Source: Leptolyngbya sp. 'hensonii'
GTDB lineage: Bacteria > Cyanobacteriota > Cyanobacteriia > GCF-001939115
NCBI RefSeq assembly: GCF_001939115.1
Contig: NZ_MQTZ01000045.1
Span: 117,189-162,004, forward strand
DNA length: 44,816 nt
Reading direction: 5' to 3'
Shown: positions 38,296 to 44,816 of the stretch, one piece after another
Position numbering within the stretch: position 1 is the first letter of the stretch
Layout: the number at the start of each line of letters is the position of its first letter
The notes under the pieces: model-generated
What the model was told of the DNA's origin: nothing
Databases searched by the model: none
What the model saw: only the letters and a program-made list of their open reading frames with translations
Position numbers and translations under genes: made by a program

Positions 38296-41001
38296 ATGAA
38301 ATATTTCCTCCTATTGAACAGTGTGTTCCTGATCCTGTTATCTATGCCTGTGGCAAGTGGGGACGCAAAAACGATCGGGCCTCATGAGATCACAGCCTCT
38401 GAAACAGATCAATCGCTTGCTTTCAATCCACCGGTGACAGCCCTCCAGGAAGGGGTAGATCCCAGGCCAATGGCAGAGAGGCAAGGGGTGGTCCAGGTAA
38501 CCCAGGTGCAGTTAGATAGCACGGAGACGGGACTGAACATCACTCTGGCAACCGCAGATGGAACGCCACTGCAGATTGAGATTGCCCGATTTAGCAAAGA
38601 TGGTAATGCACTGGTGGCTGAGATTCCCAATGCAGTCCTGGCTTTACCAGAAGGTAATACCTTTCAGCGCACTGACCCCATCCCAGGAATTGCCCTTGTC
38701 AAGCTGTTGTCCCTGAATGCGACAACGATTCAAATCAGAGTTGTCCGATCTGAAACGGCTCCAGTCCCAACAGTGACCCTGAGCAACAGCGGAATCCTCT
38801 ACAGTCTCGATCCAGAAACCGACGATCAAACTGCTGAGGGGGAAGAGGAGGAAATCACGGTCACGGGAACGCGAACCCCCCGACCCACACGCCTCACGCC
38901 TGCTTCGATCTCCGTGATTGATGAGCGAGAAATTGATGAATTTCTGGTCCGGGATCTGCGGGATGTGTTTCGCTACGAACCCAACATCTCCGTCGGCAAC
39001 GATCGGCGCTATGGGTTGCAGGACATCAATATCCGGGGTTTGGGTGGGAATCGAGTCCTGATTCTGAATGACGGGATTCGTGTTCCCAACCAGTTTCAAT
39101 TTGGAACTCCCTCCCTGGGGCGAGATTATGTCGATCTTGAAACCTTGCAACGGATCGAGGTGGTTCGTGGTCCTGCTTCCGCTCTTTACGGCAGTGATGC
39201 ACTCGGTGGTGTGGTCAGTTTCAGGACGATCGACCCTGGGGATTTGCTCAATCGGATTCCAGGACAATCCGTTGTCACCAGCTTGTCAGCAAACGTGGAG
39301 ACGGTTGATCGCAGCTCCGTCTTCACCGGGATTGTGGCCTTTCGGGAGGGAGATCTGGAGGGGCTACTCGGCTACACCCGCCGAGATGGATCTGAAGCGC
39401 GTGTCCCCACGGGGAATGAGTTTGTGGATGCCCGCTCCAATGCCCGGAATAATGGGTTGGGCAAGCTGATTTACCGGTTGAATGACACCAGTAAAATTGG
39501 GTTTACTGCTGAGTTTTTCAGAAACGAAGATGACTTTACCGTTGCACCCATCACGGCAGCCAGTCTGATCGGACCCACTGGCTTCCGGGGGCAGAATGAA
39601 ACGCTGGAAAACAATACTTCCCGCGATCGTTTCAGTCTCTTCTATCTCTTTGACGATCCCAACGGTAGCAGTTTTCTGAATGCCGCCCGGATCCAGGTGT
39701 ACTATCAGAACGCTGAAGTGAATGAGGTCCGGACTCAGGACTTTGTGCGCACAGGCGCTGGGGTAGACCGTCGGCGTCTCAGGAACTTGCAGAATACGTT
39801 TCTCGATCGCACCGTCGGTGCTGAAGTTCAGCTCCAAAGTCGCTTCAATCTTGATACCGTCGTCAATCAATTAACCTATGGGGTGGATATTTCCAGCACC
39901 CGGAATGAGCGGGTTCGCAACGGTTTGGAAAGCCGGTTTAATGCAGCCGGTCTCCCCATTTTGACGACAAACGTGATCGGGGCCGACAACTTCCCGGTCA
40001 AGGATTTTCCCGACTCAGACACCTTTCGTCTCGGTCTTTATATCCAGGATGAGATTGCCCTGGACAATACGCTGACCCTAATTCCTGGGGTCCGCTTTGA
40101 TGTCTATCAGTTGAGTACCCAAATTGATGCCCTCTATCTGCGCAATCCTGGGGCAACTGCCGCCAACTTTAGCGACTCCGCCCTCTCTCCCAACCTGGGC
40201 GTTGTCTGGCGAGCGACGCCAGAACTGGCGATCGTGGGGCGTTATGCCCGTGGTTTCCGAGCCCCCCTGTATAACGAAATCAACTCTGGGTTTACGAACC
40301 TAACCAGTCCAACCTTTCGATACAAGACCCTCTCCAATCCTAATCTGCGACCGGAAACCAGCGATACCTTCGAAGTGGGAGTGCGGGGAGCCTATCCTCA
40401 GTTCAACTTCAGCCTGACTGGGTTTTACAACAGCTATGACAACTTCATTGAGGCTTTTGCCCCAGCGGGGATTGATCTCACCCTCGTACCAGGGTTTCCA
40501 GTCAATCTGTTTCAGACCCAAAACGTTGCTCGTGCCCGCACCTATGGCTTTGAGTTGAGCGGAGAATACCGCTTCAGTCCGCAGGCAGATGGGTTCAGCC
40601 TAATTGCTGGGTTGGGATTAACCGTGGGAGACAACTTAACCACCAATCAACCCCTGGAAAGTGTGGACCCGTTTAAGGCCGTGGTCGGTTTCCGTTATCG
40701 TGCGCCAGAAAACCTCTGGGGAGCTGATCTGATAGCAACCTTTGCCGCCCAACCTCGCCTCAGGGATAACCGTCCCCTCGGTTCCTATACCCCCCAGGGA
40801 TATACCGTCGTTGATCTGATCGGGTACTACAACATCACCCCATTGATCACCCTCAATTTGGGGGTATTCAATTTGCTCAATGATCAATATTTCCTCTACT
40901 CCGATGTTCGTCCCCTGATTAATTCCCCCACCCCTGCGGACATCGCTCGCTTTGCTCAGCCAGGAATCAGCCTGAGGGCCGGGATAACCTGGCGATTCTA
41001 G
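38296..41001 (+). CDS. TonB-dependent receptor of the haem-receptor type, with AMIN domain
   Basis: The 901-aa protein has a signal peptide (MKYFLLLNSVFLILLSM), an AMIN domain (about 60-180, GVVQVTQVQLDSTETGLNIT), TonB-box-like EEEEITVTGTRTPR, and plug motifs INIRGLGGNRVLILNDGIR and RIEVVRGPASALYGSDALGG like haem/haemoglobin receptors. In the barrel are the FRAP box (RGFRAPLYNE, about residue 653) and the NPNL box (SNPNLRPETS, about 680), known marks of haem receptors. The histidine usually conserved between them is absent here. The barrel ends in ITWRF. The substrate could be haem or another ligand. The context (single permease, HmuV-like ATPase, binding lipoprotein) also fits haem. Confidence 0.88.
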   Translation: MKYFLLLNSVFLILLSMPVASGDAKTIGPHEITASETDQSLAFNPPVTALQEGVDPRPMAERQGVVQVTQVQLDSTETGLNITLATADGTPLQIEIARFSKDGNALVAEIPNAVLALPEGNTFQRTDPIPGIALVKLLSLNATTIQIRVVRSETAPVPTVTLSNSGILYSLDPETDDQTAEGEEEEITVTGTRTPRPTRLTPASISVIDEREIDEFLVRDLRDVFRYEPNISVGNDRRYGLQDINIRGLGGNRVLILNDGIRVPNQFQFGTPSLGRDYVDLETLQRIEVVRGPASALYGSDALGGVVSFRTIDPGDLLNRIPGQSVVTSLSANVETVDRSSVFTGIVAFREGDLEGLLGYTRRDGSEARVPTGNEFVDARSNARNNGLGKLIYRLNDTSKIGFTAEFFRNEDDFTVAPITAASLIGPTGFRGQNETLENNTSRDRFSLFYLFDDPNGSSFLNAARIQVYYQNAEVNEVRTQDFVRTGAGVDRRRLRNLQNTFLDRTVGAEVQLQSRFNLDTVVNQLTYGVDISSTRNERVRNGLESRFNAAGLPILTTNVIGADNFPVKDFPDSDTFRLGLYIQDEIALDNTLTLIPGVRFDVYQLSTQIDALYLRNPGATAANFSDSALSPNLGVVWRATPELAIVGRYARGFRAPLYNEINSGFTNLTSPTFRYKTLSNPNLRPETSDTFEVGVRGAYPQFNFSLTGFYNSYDNFIEAFAPAGIDLTLVPGFPVNLFQTQNVARARTYGFELSGEYRFSPQADGFSLIAGLGLTVGDNLTTNQPLESVDPFKAVVGFRYRAPENLWGADLIATFAAQPRLRDNRPLGSYTPQGYTVVDLIGYYNITPLITLNLGVFNLLNDQYFLYSDVRPLINSPTPADIARFAQPGISLRAGITWRF

Positions 41002-41038
41002 ACCCCATGATCAATCACTCAATTTTAAGGAGACCTCA

Positions 41039-41410
41039 ATGACTGCTCAATTCAGACACATCATGCTGATGGTAAAAGATGTTTCTGCCACCGTTCAGTT
41101 TTATCACCAGGGACTGGGCCTGCCAGTGATTAAAGAGAGTCCAACCTGGGCAGAACTGGATGCCAATGGAACGACGATCGCCCTGCATGGGGTTGAAGAA
41201 GACCCGGACACTGGTAGTTCCCCCATCCTCAGTTTTGTTGTAGAGGATGTGCATGGGGCGATCGCGGCCCTGGAAGCTCTGGGAGGTCAGCTAGAAGGCC
41301 GGGTACGTGAACCTTTCTTCGGTAAAGTTGCCGCAGTTCGCACCCCAGAAGGGCATCTGGTCAGCCTGTTGCAACCAGCGACAACACTGCCCATTCCTCA
41401 AGCATCTTAG
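41039..41410 (+). CDS. VOC-family (glyoxalase/bleomycin-resistance-like) protein
   Basis: The 123-aa protein is a single VOC unit with the paired beta-alpha-beta modules FRHIMLMVKDVSATVQFYHQ and SFVVEDVHGAIAALEALGGQ, ending in PEGHLVSLLQ. Candidate metal ligands are His 6, His 38 and Glu 112. VOC proteins include dioxygenases and resistance proteins, so the reaction cannot be fixed. It has an AAGGAG ribosome site and lies 37 bases after the receptor, and so is likely in the same operon. It could act on the tetrapyrrole or a ligand, but that is only a guess from position. Confidence 0.75.
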   Translation: MTAQFRHIMLMVKDVSATVQFYHQGLGLPVIKESPTWAELDANGTTIALHGVEEDPDTGSSPILSFVVEDVHGAIAALEALGGQLEGRVREPFFGKVAAVRTPEGHLVSLLQPATTLPIPQAS

Positions 41411-41463
41411 GCCAAATTCCTGAACACAATGCCGAGAAAAGTCATCCTATTCATCAACTGCCC

Positions 41464-42387
41464 ATGCTTTCCATTAAACTTAAATCATTGCTGCAAATCA
41501 GTCTGCCATTATTGGGCTTGATCGTGATGGGATGCTCCCCAACATCCCCGATCACTGCGCCATCGCAAAGTACCCCCATTTCCTCCACTCCAGCACCATC
41601 TGTCCGACCTGCGAAAGCACCTGAGGTGCAACGGATTGTCACACTCACATCCCTTTCGACAGACGTTATTCACAGGCTGGATAAAACAAAACTGGTCGGC
41701 ATTCCTGGCAGCAGATTACTCCGAAAAAATCCTGACCTGGCAGGAATCCCCCAGGTTAGTGAAGGCCAAACTCCCCCCAATCTGGAAAAAATTGTGGCGC
41801 TGAAGCCTGATCTGGTCATTGGGGCTGCGGGCTTTCATGAGCAGGTACTGGAGAAACTGCAAGCATTGGGGATTCGCACCCTGCTGACCCAGGTCGAGAA
41901 CTGGCGATCGCTGCAGGACCTCACCCGCACCTTAGCGGGGGAGATCCAGGCCGATCCAGAGCCCCTGTTACAGTCCTACCAATCCTGCTTTGCCACCACA
42001 GCCAGAAACAAACCCTCGACCCTGATCCTGGTCAGCTATCAGCCGATTCTGGCTCCCAACAAAACGAGCTGGGCTGGAGACTTGCTGGCCCAATTTCAGG
42101 CCAACAATCTGGTTGCCGATCTCCAAGGAAACAGTCCTCAGCGCGGATATGTTACCCTTTCCCCTGAAAAAATCCTGGAGGCTAATCCGGAAGTTCTGAT
42201 GCTTGTGGATGTGGGAGATGGCGCTGTCGCCAAGCTCAAAGCAGCTCCTTTCTGGCGTCAGTTGAAGGCTGTGAGCAACGATCGGGTGTATGTCTTTGAC
42301 TACTATGGCCTGGTGAATCCGGGTAGTATTGGCGCGATTCAAACAGCCTGTCAACAATTACAGCAGGTATTTGTCAGTAGATCTTAG
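41464..42387 (+). CDS. Periplasmic binding lipoprotein of the haem-type importer (HmuT/BtuF-like)
   Basis: The 307-aa protein starts with a signal and lipobox VMGC (Cys 22), a Pro/Ser-rich linker, then a PF01497 domain: RIVTLTSLSTDVIHRLDKTK, VSEGQTPPNLEKIVALKPDL VIGAA, and a second lobe ending VYVFDYYGLVNPGSIGAIQT. The linker and domain fit HmuT, BtuF or FecB. It is the only binding protein of this plus-strand unit and follows the VOC gene by 53 bases. No good ribosome site precedes the ATG, so translation may be weak or coupled. Confidence 0.85.
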   Translation: MLSIKLKSLLQISLPLLGLIVMGCSPTSPITAPSQSTPISSTPAPSVRPAKAPEVQRIVTLTSLSTDVIHRLDKTKLVGIPGSRLLRKNPDLAGIPQVSEGQTPPNLEKIVALKPDLVIGAAGFHEQVLEKLQALGIRTLLTQVENWRSLQDLTRTLAGEIQADPEPLLQSYQSCFATTARNKPSTLILVSYQPILAPNKTSWAGDLLAQFQANNLVADLQGNSPQRGYVTLSPEKILEANPEVLMLVDVGDGAVAKLKAAPFWRQLKAVSNDRVYVFDYYGLVNPGSIGAIQTACQQLQQVFVSRS

Positions 42388-42453
42388 AAAATATCAGCTC
42401 TTCACCCCAGAATAAAATTGAGATATATTTTCATTAGCTTGCTAATTCTTGTT

Positions 42454-42483
42454 CCTGGAAAGGGCCATGAGAGCCTTTCCAGG
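42454..42483. terminator. 10-bp perfect hairpin after the binding-protein gene
   Basis: Arms CCTGGAAAGG and CCTTTCCAGG surround a 10-base loop. It lies 66 bases after the binding-protein stop and 180 bases before exbB. No T-run follows on the plus strand, so it would be a weak terminator or a processing stem. The remaining 270-base gap holds only AT-rich DNA and a Fur-like site at 42617. Confidence 0.45.
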
Positions 42484-42616
42484 TAAAGGGAAGACTCCGA
42501 TCAGGATTAATAGCTGCTTTGTTGGGCTGGTGGAGTTTCTCTTAAATCTCTTGCCCAAGAAAGCTTACAGCCCATTTAAGCTTTACCTAGCAACTGCAAC
42601 TTTATAGTAAGCTAAT

Positions 42617-42631
42617 TGAGAATTAGTCTTG
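42617..42631. promoter_or_regulatory. fur box: Fur-like site before exbB
   Basis: TGAGAATTAGTCTTG matches 11 of 14 positions of TGAGAATNATTCTCA. It ends 31 bases upstream of the exbB ATG, near an AAAGGAG ribosome site. Position fits iron control of the TonB system. Confidence 0.45.
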
Positions 42632-42662
42632 ATAATTCCTTGTCCTCAAAGGAGCGTGATCA

Positions 42663-43313
42663 ATGAGCATTGCTCAAATATTTGTAGCGGGTGGTGTGGT
42701 CATGTGGCCCCTACTTGCATTCTCGATCGTGGCTCTGGCATTGATTGCAGAGCGATGTGTTTTCTGGTTTCGGGTCCAGCGACGACAACGTCGGGTCGTG
42801 CGAGAGGTATTGGCACTCTACCCCCAGGACTCTAGTGCAGCCCTGTTCCAACTCCGGAAGCATGCTGGCTTGCCAATCGCCCGGATTTTTCTGGCTGCCC
42901 TGGAACTGGAGCAGGCCGGTCAGGAGGAATTTCGTCTGGCCCTGGAAAGTGAAGCGCAGGCAGAACTTCCGACTCTACGGCGGTTCAATACCGTCTTCGA
43001 GACGATCGTCACTGTGGCTCCCCTGCTGGGCCTGCTGGGGACAGTGCTAGGGCTGATCAATTCCTTTGCCTCTCTCCGACTGGGGGATCTGGCCGGGAGC
43101 AATACCGCCAATGTGACCGCTGGAATTAGCGAGGCCTTGATTTCAACTGCCACTGGCCTGGTTGTGGCGATCGTCACCCTCCTATTCTCCAATCTGTTCA
43201 AGGGCTTCTACCTGAGACAGAAAGCCCAGATCCAGGAATACGGCGGTCATCTGGAATTGCTCCATCGTCGTCACTATGCCCAGGGAGTCCTGTCCTATGC
43301 AACTACCCGATGA
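42663..43313 (+). CDS. exbB: ExbB/TolQ-type proton channel subunit
   Basis: The 216-aa protein has three membrane segments: an N-terminal one (IFVAGGVVMWPLLAFSIVAL), and two in the second half within TVAPLLGLLGTVLGLINSFA and ISEALISTATGLVVAIVTLL, the hallmark MotA/TolQ/ExbB block. It forms the inner-membrane motor with ExbD that energises TonB. An AAAGGAG site precedes the ATG. Its end overlaps exbD by 17 bases. It is the first gene of an exbB-exbD-tonB operon, next to three TonB receptors it can serve. Confidence 0.93.
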   Translation: MSIAQIFVAGGVVMWPLLAFSIVALALIAERCVFWFRVQRRQRRVVREVLALYPQDSSAALFQLRKHAGLPIARIFLAALELEQAGQEEFRLALESEAQAELPTLRRFNTVFETIVTVAPLLGLLGTVLGLINSFASLRLGDLAGSNTANVTAGISEALISTATGLVVAIVTLLFSNLFKGFYLRQKAQIQEYGGHLELLHRRHYAQGVLSYATTR

Positions 43314-43698
43314 GCCGGAAACCTCCGGGCAGATCAACATCGTGCCCATGATCGATGTCATTTTCGCCATTCTGACCTTTTTCATCATGTCCACCCTGTT
43401 CCTGAATCGAACTGAGGGGTTGCCCGTTAACCTGCCCAAAGCAACCACAGCAAAACTGCAGAACCAGAGCAAGATCGTGATCACGATCGACGCCCAAGGA
43501 AAAATTGCTTTGAATCGTCAGACCACAGAGGCAGATCAGATTAAAGCTCAGTTGCAGCGTCTGGTGGACGCCCAGAAAGGGGCAATCGTGATCATTAATG
43601 CGGATCAGCAGGTCCCCCACGGTCGGGTGATTACCGTGATGGATCAGGTCCGCCAGGTGCCGGGGGCCAGATTGGCCGTAGCGACCCAACAGCCATAG
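43297..43698 (+). CDS. exbD: ExbD/TolR-type proton channel subunit
   Basis: From the ATG at 43297 the product is 133 aa: a cytoplasmic N-terminus, one membrane helix with the key aspartate in INIVPMIDVIFAILTFFI, and a periplasmic domain (QSKIVITIDAQGKIALNRQT, ending in PGARLAVATQ). This is the ExbD family form. It overlaps the exbB end by 17 bases, which suggests coupled translation. The longer frame to 43276 adds only seven residues lying in exbB. The asparate residue of the helix, essential for proton use, is present. Confidence 0.92.
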   Translation: MQLPDEPETSGQINIVPMIDVIFAILTFFIMSTLFLNRTEGLPVNLPKATTAKLQNQSKIVITIDAQGKIALNRQTTEADQIKAQLQRLVDAQKGAIVIINADQQVPHGRVITVMDQVRQVPGARLAVATQQP

Positions 43699-43713
43699 GG
43701 GGAGGAGATTACA

Positions 43714-44816
43714 ATGGGTCTTTCCAGTTTTGCAGATTCACGACGGGAGCAGGAGGAGAAGGTGCTCCTGGTGGCACTAGCCTGTAGCCTCCTGGGTTCT
43801 GTCGCCCTCCATAGTACCCTGGGGTTTCTCAGGGTCGATCGGTTCTCCCCGGTACAGACGGCTGACGAGGAAAGCTGGACGGAGGTTGTGGTGACGGAAG
43901 ACCCAGCCCCGCCACCGGAGGCACCGGAGGCACCCAGGGTAGAGCCAGCTCCAGATGTAGCTGTCTTGCCCCCAGCGACAATTCCTATCGATAGGACTGA
44001 ACTGCCCCCTGAAGCAGATCCCGCTCCTGGCAGGTTGGAACCCACTGCCAGACCGGTAGCAGCACTCCAGGACTTCCAACCTGGGCTTGCGGTGCGGCAA
44101 GCAATACCAGGACGTAAAACTGTGGTGCCCTCCTTCGGCGATCGTCTGCGGGACTTCAGAAGCCTGTTTGGTGGAGCCAGCCCCTCTCGCACTGGCGGTT
44201 CAGCCCTTAGCCTACCCACAGGAAAAGGGCCAACCGGCTCTGGAATGACCCCCAATCTACCGGCAACCCCAACCGCAACAGGGACGACTACCCCCACTCC
44301 AGCTCAGAATTCGAGTCGAACCGTTTGTGTGAGTTGCCCCAAACCCCAATATCAGGGCACCCAGGGAAGTGCTCGGGTTGTCTTTGACATTGACCCCAAT
44401 GGGAATGTGGTCAATGTGCGCTTAAGGCAGTCCAGCGGCGATGCCAGGACAGATCAGGCCACGCTGGAAGCTGTCAGAAAGTGGAAGTTTTCCCCCTCGG
44501 ACGGAGGACAGCGAGGTGTGCGGAAGAAGGTCACCTTTGAGGAGGAAGGCTCCAGCTACCAACAGCAGAATCAGCAACGCCGATCCGAAGCCCAGAAACG
44601 GCGTGAAGCCCAGCAGAGTCAGCCCAATCCAGCCCCAGCGGTTAGTAATTCCCCATCGGTGTCTCCTCCGGCCAGTCCGAATCCTGCTGCACCTGCAGCC
44701 CCAGCCACACCAGTTCCTGCCCCGGCTGCCCCAGCGGCTGAGAATACCCCTGCTCCAGTTCCAGCAGAACCTGCACCACCGCCCCCTGCCCCCGCGCCAG
44801 CAGAACCTGCACCACC
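43714..44816 (+). CDS. tonB: TonB energy transducer with a C-terminal proline-rich tail (partial)
   Basis: The frame starts at ATG 43714 with GGAGGAG just upstream and is open to the right edge (367 codons). It has one N-terminal membrane helix (LLVALACSLLGSVALHSTLG), a Pro/Glu/Ala linker, and the TonB C-terminal fold starting at about residue 207 (CVSCPKPQYQGTQGSARVVF, DIDPNGNVVNVRLRQSSGD, AVRKWKFSP). Unusually the fold is followed by a Gln/Arg-rich helix and then a second proline/alanine-rich region (NPAPAVSNSPSVSPP, PAEPAPPPPAPAPAEPAP) of at least 65 residues. The stop is outside the window, so the true length is unknown. It acts in the periplasm with ExbBD. Confidence 0.9.
   Translation, partial: MGLSSFADSRREQEEKVLLVALACSLLGSVALHSTLGFLRVDRFSPVQTADEESWTEVVVTEDPAPPPEAPEAPRVEPAPDVAVLPPATIPIDRTELPPEADPAPGRLEPTARPVAALQDFQPGLAVRQAIPGRKTVVPSFGDRLRDFRSLFGGASPSRTGGSALSLPTGKGPTGSGMTPNLPATPTATGTTTPTPAQNSSRTVCVSCPKPQYQGTQGSARVVFDIDPNGNVVNVRLRQSSGDARTDQATLEAVRKWKFSPSDGGQRGVRKKVTFEEEGSSYQQQNQQRRSEAQKRREAQQSQPNPAPAVSNSPSVSPPASPNPAAPAAPATPVPAPAAPAAENTPAPVPAEPAPPPPAPAPAEPAP

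Overview
The window reads as chromosomal DNA of a cyanobacterium, probably filamentous and Leptolyngbya-like. The evidence is many HIP1-type GCGATCGC octamers, an isiA/isiB/cpcL photosynthetic iron-stress operon, TonB receptors with N-terminal AMIN domains, and small repeats typical of cyanobacteria. Almost everything right of about 8.4 kb concerns iron. Everything left of it is a defence/accessory segment.

Region 1 (1-8.2 kb): a DNA phosphorothioation (Dnd) defence segment on the minus strand. In transcription order it holds a PLD-nuclease/SF2-helicase restriction enzyme, a 57-aa protein, DndD, a VapBC-type toxin-antitoxin pair overlapping the end of dndD, a second antitoxin followed by only the first 25 codons of a PIN toxin, an unknown 96-aa protein, phosphorothioation-associated protein 4, and an HNH endonuclease with a probable sulfur-binding domain. 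The modification genes dndB, dndC and dndE are not in the window. A divergent Xre regulator with a palindromic operator and two small ORFs lie at the left edge.

Region 2 (8.3-16.6 kb): a siderophore-type ABC importer (two permeases and an ATPase, no binding protein), then a ferrous-iron operon feoA(double domain)-feoB-feoC-ywiC-like-ferritin. That operon ends in a remnant of a second ferritin-like gene, cut off close to a 145-bp MITE with an 8-bp target duplication.

Region 3 (17-24 kb): one long minus-strand iron-stress operon: zinc-ribbon protein, flavodoxin isiB, two IsiA-family proteins, an IsiA-PsaL fusion, a membrane-anchored phycobilisome linker CpcL, a truncated isiC-like hydrolase, a small Cys-rich membrane protein and a Crp-family regulator. 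Two Fur-like palindromes about three helical turns apart lie upstream. The operon encodes most of what is needed to rebuild the photosystem I antenna and replace ferredoxin when iron is short.

Region 4 (24.2-35.6 kb): two modules, each an AraC/PchR-like regulator upstream of a siderophore TonB receptor. The second continues into a binding lipoprotein, a sucrase/ferredoxin-like protein and an MFS exporter. A broken Uma2 gene lies between the modules.

Region 5 (36.2-44.8 kb, plus strand): permease, ATPase, a receptor carrying FRAP/NPNL boxes of the haem-receptor type, a VOC protein and a binding lipoprotein, then exbB-exbD-tonB. The tonB gene runs off the right edge. Fur-like boxes recur before several of these units, so the whole block looks like one Fur-controlled iron island: outer-membrane capture, TonB energy, inner-membrane import, storage, and photosynthetic adaptation.
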